Source: Bacillota bacterium
GTDB lineage: Bacteria > Bacillota > Clostridia > Christensenellales > CALWSW01
DNA length: 10,243 nucleotides
NCBI GenBank assembly: GCA_023402915.1
Contig: JAEYFO010000075.1
Location: 1-10,243, forward strand
Reading direction: 5' to 3'
The position numbers and the translations under genes are program-made. Under the pieces are notes generated by a model that was not told where the DNA came from, searched no databases, and was given only the letters and a program-made list of their open reading frames with translations. Numbering within the stretch: the stretch's first letter is position 1; each line of letters opens with the position of its first letter. Shown in pieces: positions 1 to 5,647 of the stretch.

Positions 1-1
1 C

Positions 2-889
2 GTTTCAAACGTGTCCTTCGGCCTGCCGCAGCGGGGGGCCATCAACGCGGCGTTTTTGACCCTTGCCATGAACGCCGGACTGGATGCGGCCATCGTCAAC
101 CCCGGCTCGAACGAACTGATGCAGGCCTGGCGCAGCTACCGGGTGCTGGCCGGTCTGGATGAAAAATGCGCGGACTATGTGGCGGCGTGCAGCGCTCTTC
201 CCAAAGAGGAAAAGGCCGCGGCCGCAAGCGGGGAGGAAACCTCCCTTTCCGAGGCCATCCGCCGGGGCAGAAGGGAGCGGGCGGTCAAAGCGGCGCGCGA
301 AGCGCTTCAAACCGTGCCGCCGCTGGAACTGATCGACAGGGAGATGATCCCGGCGCTGAACGAAACGGGCGCGGGGTTTGAAGCGGGCACGATCTTTCTG
401 CCCCAGCTGCTCATGAGCGCGGAAGCGGCCAAGGGCGCGTTTGAAGTGATCCGGGAGGCCATGGCGGCGCAGGGCGGCACGGAAGAGAAGAAGCACAAGG
501 TGGTGCTGGCCACGGTCAAGGACGACGTTCACGACATCGGGAAAAACATCGTCCGGGTGCTGCTGGAAAACTACGGCTTTGAAGTGATCGACCTTGGAAA
601 AGACGTTCCCGCCGAAACGGTCGTGGACGCGGCGAAGCAGGAGGACGTGCGCCTTGTGGGGCTGAGCGCGCTGATGACCACCACCGTTTCCAGCATGGAA
701 AAAACCATTCAGGCGCTGCGAAAAGAAACGCCCGAGTGCAAGGTCGTGGTGGGCGGCGCGGTGCTGACGGAGGAATACGCCGGGAGCATCGGCGCGGACG
801 CTTACGGCAAGGACGCCATGGCCACGGTGCATTATGCCCAGAAGGTCTATGGCGAACAGGAGGCGGAATCGGAGAAAACGCCGGAATAG
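2..889 (+). CDS. metH: Methionine synthase, cobalamin-dependent (C-terminal part, 5' end outside window)
   Basis: Transfers the methyl group of 5-methyltetrahydrofolate through cobalamin to homocysteine, giving methionine in the cytoplasm. The reading frame is open to the left edge, so only the last 295 residues are visible. Residues 1 to about 45 (NVSFGLPQRGAINAAF... AIVNP) are the end of the pterin-binding barrel. Residues about 75-160 form the helical cap. Residues about 165-280 form the B12-binding Rossmann domain, with the signature DVHDIG. Its His177 (codon 530-532) would be the lower cobalt ligand. LSALMTTT and VVVGGAVLT follow in the usual places. The protein stops about 20 residues after this domain, so the S-adenosylmethionine-binding reactivation domain of the E. 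coli enzyme is absent, as is common in Clostridia. A corrinoid protein of another methyltransferase is the main alternative, but the preceding pterin-binding segment argues for MetH. Confidence 0.93.
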   Translation, partial: VSNVSFGLPQRGAINAAFLTLAMNAGLDAAIVNPGSNELMQAWRSYRVLAGLDEKCADYVAACSALPKEEKAAAASGEETSLSEAIRRGRRERAVKAAREALQTVPPLELIDREMIPALNETGAGFEAGTIFLPQLLMSAEAAKGAFEVIREAMAAQGGTEEKKHKVVLATVKDDVHDIGKNIVRVLLENYGFEVIDLGKDVPAETVVDAAKQEDVRLVGLSALMTTTVSSMEKTIQALRKETPECKVVVGGAVLTEEYAGSIGADAYGKDAMATVHYAQKVYGEQEAESEKTPE

Positions 890-892
890 CCC

Positions 893-934
893 GCGGCGCG
901 GTTTGGAAAACAGACAGAAGGGGCGGCGCGGTTT
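893..934. repeat. Pair of 12-bp direct repeats after metH
   Basis: GCGGCGCGGTTT occurs at 893-904 and again at 923-934, 30 bp apart, just after the metH stop codon. A second short direct repeat, GAAAACAGACA, is at 906-916 and 1057-1067. The 191-bp metH-comEC spacer holds no other gene and no clear U-tailed terminator hairpin. The function of the repeats is unknown and they may be chance or a small duplication. Confidence 0.4.
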
Positions 935-1021
935 TCAAAAACGAGGAATCAACTCCCTTCTTGCAGAAAAACGAAAGCGGCCCGATGCACTGCGAAAATT
1001 TTATCGAAAAATGGAAGGATA

Positions 1022-1051
1022 TTGTTTCCTCAGACGGATTTTTCTGATAAA
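1022..1051 (+). promoter_or_regulatory. Candidate sigma-A promoter of comEC
   Basis: TTGTTT (1022-1027) is followed after 18 bp by GATAAA (1046-1051), in a locally A+T-rich stretch directly upstream of comEC. Both hexamers are only partial matches (3/6 and 4/6), so this is a moderate candidate. The comEC ribosome binding site GGAG is at 1071-1074, 6 nt before the ATG. Confidence 0.35.
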
Positions 1052-1080
1052 ATTTAGAAAACAGACATCGGGAGAACAGT

Positions 1081-3441
1081 ATGAACGATCCGCTCAGAAC
1101 CAGACCGGCGGCTGCCGCGGGCAGCTTTCTGGCGCTTGGATGTGCGGCCGGATATCCGGCGGCGCGCCTGCTGGCGGGAAAGAGCGCGTTCCTGGGCGCG
1201 TTACTTGCGCTTTGTCTGGCGCTGGCAATCCTTCTCTTTGTGCGGAAACTCCCCGGAGCGGTGCGGCTCAGGGGAGTTTTCTGCGTTTTGGGGCTTGGGC
1301 TGACGCTTCTTGCGCTGCGTCCGCTTCAAACGGCGCAGCAGGAAGAGGGCTGGATTTACGGCACAGTGGCGGAATATCCGAAAAGCAGCAGCGGCCAAAG
1401 TGAAGTGGTGTTGGATCATCTGTCGGTCTACGATTCCGTCAGCGACAGCTGGAAATCCCTTTCGGGCAGGGCGCGGCTCTACGTTCCCGACCGGCTGGGC
1501 AGGGCGGAGGTGGGCGACCGGATCTTCTTTGAAGGGACGTTGAAGCTGCCCCGTCAACGGCGCAATCCCGGCGAAACCGATCGCACCGCCGTCCTGTGGA
1601 GCCGGGGAATCGCCTACCGGGCGGTGGCAAAGGACGGCACGCTTCAAATCGGGAAAAGCGCGTCAACGCTGCTTTCGCCGCTGTATCGTTTTCGCGCGGC
1701 GATGGAACAGCAGCTTTCCAATGCGGGAGAAGAGGGAAAGGTGCTGCGCGGCATTCTCTTCGGCGCGGACGACGCGCTTCCGGACGAGCTGCTCGAAACC
1801 TTTCGGACAGTGGGCGCGGCCCATGTGCTGGCGGTGTCCGGCCTGCATGTGAGCGCGTTGGCGGGTTTTGCGCTTTGGGTGTTTCGGAAGCGCCGGAAGC
1901 TGGGCTGGGCGGTTTCGGCCGTGCTGATCGCCGCCTATGGCCTGATGGCGGGCCTCACGCCTTCCGTCCTTCGGGCAGCGACCATGACCATCGTGGGCGG
2001 ATGGGGCAGAAACCACGGCGAAAAGCCCGATGTTTTGAATCTGCTGGGGGCGGCGGCCATCGTGGAATTGACGCTGCGCCCGGTGTCCGTGCTCAGCCTG
2101 AGCTTTCAGCTTTCCTATGGCGCGGTGCTGGGCATCGCCCTCATCGGCGTGCCGTGGCAAAAGTGGCTGGAAGAAAAACTCAGGGCGCGGCTGGAAAGCG
2201 CCCATGCCCGTAGGTGCAGGCTGCTCACCTGGTTCGGCGGCGCGCTGAGCGTTTCCCTTGGAGCGCAGCTGGGCGTGCTGTTGCCCGGCGTGCAGGCGTT
2301 CGGGACGGTTCCGGTATTGGGTGCGCTGAGCAATCTCATCATTGTTCCGCTGGCCGGGGTCGCGTTGGTGAGCGGATTGCTGGGCAGCGCTGCTGCTGTG
2401 ATCGCGGGAGCGGGAACAAAAATTGCGTCGCTCGCTCTGCTTCCGGCCAAAGCCGTGGTGCGCATTATGACGGCGACAGCGAGAGCGGCGGAATCGCTGC
2501 CTTATTCCAACGTTTGCACGGGGACGCTGTCCGCCTTTGGCGTGGGAGCGGCGCTGCTGTTTTTCCTGACGGTCAGCCTGTGCATCCAAAAGCGCGGCGC
2601 GCGTCTGGCGGCAGTTGTGCTGTCGGCGGCGCTGGCTCTGACGGGCGGAACGCTCCGTGCGCTTTCAAGAAACGATCTGACGCTGACCATGCTGGACGTG
2701 GGGCAGGGCGACGCGATCTGCATCCGGCAGGGAAGGTTCACGGTTCTGATCGACGGCGGAGAAAGCGGGCTGTACGGCGACCGCGGACAGGATGTGCTGC
2801 TGCCTTATTTTCGGCGGCAGGGCATCAGCCGCATTGACGCGCTCGTCGTTTCCCATGGCGACCGGGATCATTGCGGCGGGCTGATCTCCCTTTGTGAATC
2901 CATGGAGATAGGAAGGATCTACATCGGATGCGAGCAGGGAGACGTCTATTTTACGGCATTCAAAAAAGCGGCGCGGGAAAAGAACATTCCGCTGACGCTG
3001 CTCAAAACGGGGCAGAGCTTCACGGCGGGCGCGCTGACGTTTCGGACGATCTGGCCGCAAAAGGCGGCGGAGGGCAACGCAGGCTCTCTGGTGCTGACGC
3101 TTCGCTGGAAGGATTTTTCCGCCTGCTTTACGGGAGACATCGGCACGGAGGAGGAGGAAGCGCTGGCGCAGTCCGGCAGGCTTTGTGCGGTGGACGTGCT
3201 GAAGGTGGCGCATCACGGCAGCAAATACAGCACGAGCGAAGCCTTTCTGGACGCGCTGCGGCCGGATATTGCGCTCATTTCCGCCGGAGAGAACAACCCC
3301 TACGGGCATCCGGCCAAGGAAACGCTCCGGCGGCTGGGCAAGAGCGGCGCAAAGACGTACGTCACCGCCCAACGGGGCGCGATCATCGTAACGGTCAAGC
3401 CGGAGGGCGCGCCGCAGGTGGAAACGGTGCTCGGGCCGTGA
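1081..3441 (+). CDS. comEC: ComEC/Rec2-family DNA uptake channel protein
   Basis: A 786-residue inner-membrane protein that moves single-stranded DNA into the cell during natural transformation. The order is typical: N-terminal membrane segments and a soluble ComEC N-terminal (DUF4131-type) domain to about residue 190; the multi-helix Competence domain, about 215-515, with the family signature HVLAVSGLHV at 248-257; and a C-terminal metallo-beta-lactamase-like domain from about 533. That domain shows LDVGQGDA (538-545), the metal motif SHGDRDH (His592, Asp596, His597), TGD with Asp686, and AHHGS with His711 and His712, so all main metal-site residues are present. Length is normal. The ATG is set by GGAG 6 nt upstream. 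comEA and comEB are not next to it; metH is. Conservation of comEC in sporulating anaerobes does not prove that this strain is transformable. Confidence 0.95.
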   Translation: MNDPLRTRPAAAAGSFLALGCAAGYPAARLLAGKSAFLGALLALCLALAILLFVRKLPGAVRLRGVFCVLGLGLTLLALRPLQTAQQEEGWIYGTVAEYPKSSSGQSEVVLDHLSVYDSVSDSWKSLSGRARLYVPDRLGRAEVGDRIFFEGTLKLPRQRRNPGETDRTAVLWSRGIAYRAVAKDGTLQIGKSASTLLSPLYRFRAAMEQQLSNAGEEGKVLRGILFGADDALPDELLETFRTVGAAHVLAVSGLHVSALAGFALWVFRKRRKLGWAVSAVLIAAYGLMAGLTPSVLRAATMTIVGGWGRNHGEKPDVLNLLGAAAIVELTLRPVSVLSLSFQLSYGAVLGIALIGVPWQKWLEEKLRARLESAHARRCRLLTWFGGALSVSLGAQLGVLLPGVQAFGTVPVLGALSNLIIVPLAGVALVSGLLGSAAAVIAGAGTKIASLALLPAKAVVRIMTATARAAESLPYSNVCTGTLSAFGVGAALLFFLTVSLCIQKRGARLAAVVLSAALALTGGTLRALSRNDLTLTMLDVGQGDAICIRQGRFTVLIDGGESGLYGDRGQDVLLPYFRRQGISRIDALVVSHGDRDHCGGLISLCESMEIGRIYIGCEQGDVYFTAFKKAAREKNIPLTLLKTGQSFTAGALTFRTIWPQKAAEGNAGSLVLTLRWKDFSACFTGDIGTEEEEALAQSGRLCAVDVLKVAHHGSKYSTSEAFLDALRPDIALISAGENNPYGHPAKETLRRLGKSGAKTYVTAQRGAIIVTVKPEGAPQVETVLGP

Positions 3442-3447
3442 TATAAT
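3419..3447 (+). promoter_or_regulatory. Extended -10 promoter overlapping the comEC stop, driving holA
   Basis: A perfect extended -10, TGATATAAT (3439-3447), has TATAAT at 3442-3447, and its TG belongs to the comEC stop codon TGA (3439-3441). A -35-like TGGAAA (3419-3424, 4/6) lies 17 bp upstream inside comEC. Transcription would start near 3454, giving a leader of about 60 nt before holA. Confidence 0.65.
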
Positions 3448-3515
3448 ACGGAAAAGAAAACCAATGAAAAAACGGCGGAACCGCCGGGATACAGGCGAAA
3501 GGGAACGGCAAAACC

Positions 3516-4523
3516 ATGGATTACAGGGCGTTTTTCGATCAGTTGGAAAAAGGGGAACTGGCGGCGGCCTATCTTCTGCACGGCGCGGAGGAATACATCA
3601 AGGACCGGGCGGTGGAAAAGGCTGTGGCGCTGACCGATCCGGCGGCGCGGGACTTCAACCTTTCGCGGCTGACGGCGCCCACGCCCGATGAGATCATCGC
3701 TGCGGCGGAGCAGCTTCCCCTCATGGACGAGCGGCGGGTGGTGCTGGTGCGGGATTGCCCGCTCCTTGGGGACGGCGCGGCAGAGGGCGACCCCAAACGC
3801 CTGACGGAATACCTGAAAAACCCCAATCCCACCACGGTGCTGGTCTTTGTCCGCCGGGGAAAATGCGACAGCCGAAAAGCCCTGTTCAAGGCCATTTCCA
3901 AGGCGGGCGGCGAAGTGCTTTTCGACCCGCTGCCCGAGCAGGAGGCGGCCAAATGGACGGCAAGCCTCGCCAAACGCAAGGGCGGGACCATGGCGCTTCC
4001 CCAGGCGCGAAAGCTGGTGCTCATGACGGGCGGAAACCTGATGGACATCGACGCGGAAGTGACGAAGCTGTGCGATTATGCGGCGGGCGCGCCCATCACG
4101 GATGAAATGCTCGAAGCCTGCGTCATTCGAAACCTGGAATATTCGGTGTTCGTGATGATGGACGATTTTCTGGCAGGACGGCTGCAAAAGGGCATGGAGG
4201 CGCTGCGCAGCACCCTGCGCGAGGGCGGCACGGACGGCATGATGAAAACGTTGGGCTTTCTTTCGAGCCGTCTGCGGCTGATCCTGCAGGGGCGAAAAGC
4301 GCTCGATCAGGGGCTTTCGCCAAAACAGGCGGCGGCCAAGCTGCCCGGCAGCCCCTATGCGGCGCAGCGGGCGGTCGAAGCGGCGCGGAAGGTTTCGGCG
4401 CGTTGGCTGGAGCAGGCGCTCATCGTGCTTTCCGATGCGGATTACGCCGTCAAAAACGGTCAGGACAGGCAGGGAACGGCGCTCGAGCAGGCCATGCTGC
4501 GGATTTTTGCCGTGCGGGCGTGA
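3516..4523 (+). CDS. holA: DNA polymerase III delta subunit
   Basis: The delta subunit of the clamp loader opens the sliding-clamp ring for loading onto primed DNA. At 335 residues it is close to the usual 335-350. Visible family features: the N-terminal YLLHGAEEY (about 19-27) where delta carries a degenerate nucleotide-binding region; LPLMDERRVVLVRD (about 68-81); the central GGNLMDIDAEVTKLCDYA segment (about 170-187); and the C-terminal helical collar domain with repeated LSSRLRLILQGRKAL and a final LEQAMLRI. The ATG follows AAAGGGA (3498-3504) at 11 nt, a rather long spacing. comEC upstream and rpsT, gpr and spoIIP downstream match the conserved Firmicutes order. No convincing terminator follows; the next gene starts 196 bp away. 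Confidence 0.93.
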   Translation: MDYRAFFDQLEKGELAAAYLLHGAEEYIKDRAVEKAVALTDPAARDFNLSRLTAPTPDEIIAAAEQLPLMDERRVVLVRDCPLLGDGAAEGDPKRLTEYLKNPNPTTVLVFVRRGKCDSRKALFKAISKAGGEVLFDPLPEQEAAKWTASLAKRKGGTMALPQARKLVLMTGGNLMDIDAEVTKLCDYAAGAPITDEMLEACVIRNLEYSVFVMMDDFLAGRLQKGMEALRSTLREGGTDGMMKTLGFLSSRLRLILQGRKALDQGLSPKQAAAKLPGSPYAAQRAVEAARKVSARWLEQALIVLSDADYAVKNGQDRQGTALEQAMLRIFAVRA

Positions 4524-4589
4524 AGAGGGGCTTTGCGGGGAAAGGGTGCGGTACGAGTTTTTTGTTCCAAAGGCTTGAAAAAATTGCAG

Positions 4590-4619
4590 TTGATCGTAAA
4601 ATGAAGATGGACATATATT
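4590..4619 (+). promoter_or_regulatory. Candidate promoter of the 54-residue protein gene
   Basis: TTGATC (4590-4595, 4/6) and TATATT (4614-4619, 5/6) are separated by 18 bp in the A+T-rich gap after holA. The predicted start near 4626 gives a purine-rich leader of about 94 nt before the ATG at 4720. Confidence 0.45.
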
Positions 4620-4719
4620 AAAGATAAAATCCGAAAAACTGAGCGGCGCATGGAACGTTTTGAAGTTTGGAAAAGAGGAAAAGGAAAAAAGTACTGATCG
4701 AAACGAACGGAGGTAAAAG

Positions 4720-4884
4720 ATGGACGAACTCGAAAGGCTCGAAGAAATGAATCTGACCGAAGCAGTTATTGAAAAGACCGAAGAATTGACCCGCTACCAG
4801 CTGGCATTTGCCGAACTCGCTGAACTCACCGGCGCATCCGCCGAACTGCTGATGAAGATCAAGGCGAAGTACAAACTCGAATAA
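4720..4884 (+). CDS. Small acidic helical protein of unknown function (54 aa)
   Basis: I do not recognise a family. The gene has a near-perfect ribosome binding site, GGAGG at 4709-4713, 6 nt before the ATG, and its own candidate promoter. The product (start MDELERLEEM, end IKAKYKLE) is rich in Glu, Leu and Ala, has no Cys, Trp, Gly-rich or membrane segment, and should form two helices: about residues 2-36 (charged, with leucine spacing compatible with a short coiled coil) and about 39-53. A charge shift is visible, acidic at the N-terminus and Lys-rich at the end. The TAA stop (4882-4884) runs into an A7 tract that is also the U-tail template of the minus-strand cassette, so gene and antisense-side terminator are interlocked. 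Lower G+C than its neighbours. It could be a small regulator or a partner of the ribbon-helix-helix-like protein 111 bp downstream; both are inference. Confidence 0.7.
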   Translation: MDELERLEEMNLTEAVIEKTEELTRYQLAFAELAELTGASAELLMKIKAKYKLE

Positions 4885-4912
4885 AAAAAGGCGGCCTCCA
4901 GCACAGGCCGCC
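4883..4912 (-). terminator. Minus-strand intrinsic terminator (cassette A)
   Basis: Read on the minus strand, GGCGGCCT (4912-4905) pairs perfectly with AGGCCGCC (4897-4890) around a 7-nt loop and is followed by seven T (4889-4883). On the plus strand the hairpin has no T-run behind it, so direction is minus. No ordinary minus-strand gene lies to the right, which points to a short RNA. Confidence 0.75.
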
Positions 4913-4960
4913 AAGGACAGGGAAGTGAAATCGCCTCCGCTCACTTCCCGCCCCGTTTGG
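4883..4960 (-). ncRNA. Candidate short structured RNA A (about 78 nt)
   Basis: On the minus strand a strong extended -10 box is followed within 80 nt by an intrinsic terminator. Between them are two more perfect hairpins: CCCC/GGGG with a 4-nt loop (4962-4951) and GGGAAGTGA/TCACTTCCC (9 bp, 12-nt loop, 4949-4920). The 12-nt loop carries GGAGG. Almost every base is in a stem, and there is no reading frame with a ribosome binding site. The RNA would end exactly at the 54-residue gene's stop and start about 35 nt before the 57-residue gene, divergent from it. It could equally be a regulatory palindrome array for the flanking genes. Identity unknown. Confidence 0.5.
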
Positions 4961-4966
4961 GGTTTC

Positions 4967-4996
4967 ATTATACCACAGAGCGGAGAGAAAAAGCAA
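4967..4996 (-). promoter_or_regulatory. Minus-strand extended -10 promoter (cassette A)
   Basis: On the minus strand TGGTATAAT (4975-4967) is a perfect extended -10. TTGCTT (4996-4991, 3/6) lies 18 bp upstream and overlaps the first base of the start codon of the 57-residue gene. Transcription would start near 4960, running leftwards. Confidence 0.6.
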
Positions 4997-5169
4997 TGGC
5001 CAAATACGCAGCCCAAGCACGATACGACGCAAAAGCCACGACACAGATTAAGCTCAAGCTTAACATCAAAACAGACGCCGATATCCTCGCGGCGCTGGAG
5101 CGCTCCGGGAACAAGCAGGGTTACATCAAAGCCCTGATCCGCGCCGACATCGAAAAGAAGGACCGATAA
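4996..5169 (+). CDS. Small ribbon-helix-helix-like protein (57 aa)
   Basis: ATG follows GGAGAG (4982-4987) at 8 nt; an in-frame GTG/ATG further upstream would place the start inside the palindromes and is not preferred. The product begins MAKYAAQARYDAK. It then shows a beta-strand pattern TQIKLKLN (about 16-23), a helix TDADILAALERS (about 25-37), a turn GNKQG (38-42) and a second helix YIKALIRADIEKK (43-55). Strand-helix-turn-helix with alternating polar residues in the strand is the layout of ribbon-helix-helix DNA-binding dimers of the Arc/MetJ type, so DNA binding is likely but inferred. From memory, similar small proteins (NKQGYIK.LIR core) are widespread in gut Firmicutes without assigned function. 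No toxin gene is adjacent. Perfect inverted repeats on both sides (4920-4949 and 5237-5264) are possible operators. Confidence 0.75.
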   Translation: MAKYAAQARYDAKATTQIKLKLNIKTDADILAALERSGNKQGYIKALIRADIEKKDR

Positions 5170-5170
5170 G

Positions 5171-5210
5171 AAAAAAACCGCGCCGGCAAATCACCACACC
5201 GCCAGCACGG
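5171..5210 (-). terminator. Minus-strand intrinsic terminator (cassette B)
   Basis: On the minus strand CCGTGCTGGC (5210-5201) pairs with GCCGGCGCGG (5187-5178) in a 10-bp stem containing two G-U pairs, with a 13-nt loop, then seven T (5177-5171). It begins two bases after the stop codon of the 57-residue gene. No T-run follows on the plus strand. Confidence 0.7.
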
Positions 5211-5243
5211 GCCGCAACCCCGAACCACTACGAACAGGGAGCA
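5171..5243 (-). ncRNA. Candidate short RNA B (about 73 nt), possibly leaderless mini-ORF
   Basis: The same plan as RNA A: an extended -10 box (5257-5249 on the minus strand), a predicted start at about 5242-5244, and a U7 intrinsic terminator 35-70 nt later. A 17-codon reading frame (5244-5191, MLPVRSGSGLRPVLAVW) starts with an ATG at the predicted +1, so it could only be translated as a leaderless message. More likely the element is non-coding. It shares CCAGCAC-G/A-GGCCGC and ACAGGGA blocks with cassette A (plus-strand reading), which suggests common origin. Confidence 0.45.
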
Positions 5244-5264
5244 TTACTATTATACCATGCTCCC
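5237..5264 (-). promoter_or_regulatory. Promoter embedded in a perfect inverted repeat (cassette B)
   Basis: GGGAGCAT (5237-5244) and ATGCTCCC (5257-5264) form an 8-bp perfect inverted repeat around 12 bp. The spacer contains the minus-strand -10 TATAAT (5254-5249), and the repeat supplies its TGG extension. No good -35 is visible on either strand. On the plus strand TATTAT (5248-5253) is a 5/6 -10 that could serve the structured RNA downstream. A dimeric repressor bound here would cover the -10 box; the neighbouring ribbon-helix-helix-like protein is an obvious but untested candidate. Confidence 0.5.
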
Positions 5265-5295
5265 GCCGAAAATGACGGATCCATCGAAATTTTCC

Positions 5296-5453
5296 TGATT
5301 TGGCGAGGAAGCGGTTTTTGCTGTGTGTCTGCCTGCGGACTATGGCGTGAGAGAACCTGTTTTGTGGGAGCAGTGCGGCAAAAAAGCAGAAACCGGAGCG
5401 CGCTGCCAACTGCTGGTGAAACGGATCGCTGAGCGGGTCGGACAACCAAATCA
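5296..5453 (+). ncRNA. Candidate large structured RNA, possibly raiA-motif class
   Basis: The stretch has no supportable reading frame but a consistent multi-branch fold. A terminal helix TGATTTGG (5296-5303) pairs perfectly with CCAAATCA (5446-5453), followed by TTTTT. Inside, AAGCGGTT (5309-5316) pairs with AACCTGTTTT (5354-5363) with small bulges. Nested within it are GCTGT/ATGGC (5320-5324/5342-5346) and GTCTG-CCTG-CGGAC (5327-5340). A further arm pairs AGCAGT+GCGGC (5369-5379) with GCTGC+ACTGCT (5402-5406, 5409-5414). A small hairpin GATCGC/GCG-G-GTC lies at 5424-5439. Unpaired segments such as GGTGAAACG (5415-5423) look like a conserved core. Size, clostridial host and wording of the core recall the raiA motif, a large RNA tied to sporulation and aerotolerance in Clostridium; this is from memory only. 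The downstream 5454-5616 also has hairpins, for example CACAGC/GCTGTG (5575-5580/5591-5596), so the transcript may reach the terminator at 5617. Confidence 0.6.
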
Positions 5454-5616
5454 TTTTTGAGAAGTGCCGTGAAAAAACGGGCGCGCGGCAGAAAGCTGCG
5501 GCGCGGCGCTAAAAGGCGGGCGTGCTTGAACTCTGAAAAGCGTCAAGGAAAAGGGCGCTTAGGCTGATGAAACGCACAGCGTAAAAAGAAGCTGTGAAAA
5601 GTGCATCTCCAAAACC

Positions 5617-5644
5617 AAAAACAGCGCCCGTCGGCGCTGTTTTT
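5617..5644. terminator. Symmetrical bidirectional intrinsic terminator
   Basis: AAAAACAGCGCC (5617-5628) and GGCGCTGTTTTT (5633-5644) are perfect 12-bp complements around a CGTC loop. The A-run on one side and T-run on the other make it work in both directions. It can end the plus-strand structured RNA and leftward transcription from rpsT, although it lies 276 nt beyond the rpsT stop codon. Confidence 0.85.
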
Positions 5645-5647
5645 GTC

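Noticed and set aside
1663..2589. Long minus-strand frame inside comEC
   Set aside because: High G+C gives long antisense frames; composition is Arg/Gln/His-rich and no family is recognisable, while comEC motifs are clear on the plus strand.
4650..4697. Short plus-strand frame MERFEVWKRGKGKKY in the leader of the 54-residue gene
   Set aside because: No ribosome binding site precedes its ATG; it lies in a purine-rich leader where short open frames are expected.
4957..4995. Upstream start (13 extra codons) for the 57-residue gene
   Set aside because: That start would run through the palindromes and the ribosome binding site; ATG 4996 has GGAGAG at 8 nt.
4618..5016. Long minus-strand open frame over the small-gene region
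   Set aside because: It crosses the two hairpin elements and a minus-strand terminator, has no ribosome binding site and reads as the shadow of the plus-strand genes.
4883..5264. CRISPR array or insertion-sequence ends
   Set aside because: Only two diverged, differently spaced units; no regular repeat-spacer pattern, no transposase and no target duplication.
5296..5453. tRNA, tmRNA, SRP RNA, RNase P RNA or T-box leader
   Set aside because: No cloverleaf with CCA end, no T-box GGGTGG-type core, and none of the conserved core words I know for the other RNAs.
5191..5454. Minus-strand frame of 87 codons across the structured RNA
   Set aside because: It contains the minus-strand promoter and has no ribosome binding site; the stems explain the sequence better.
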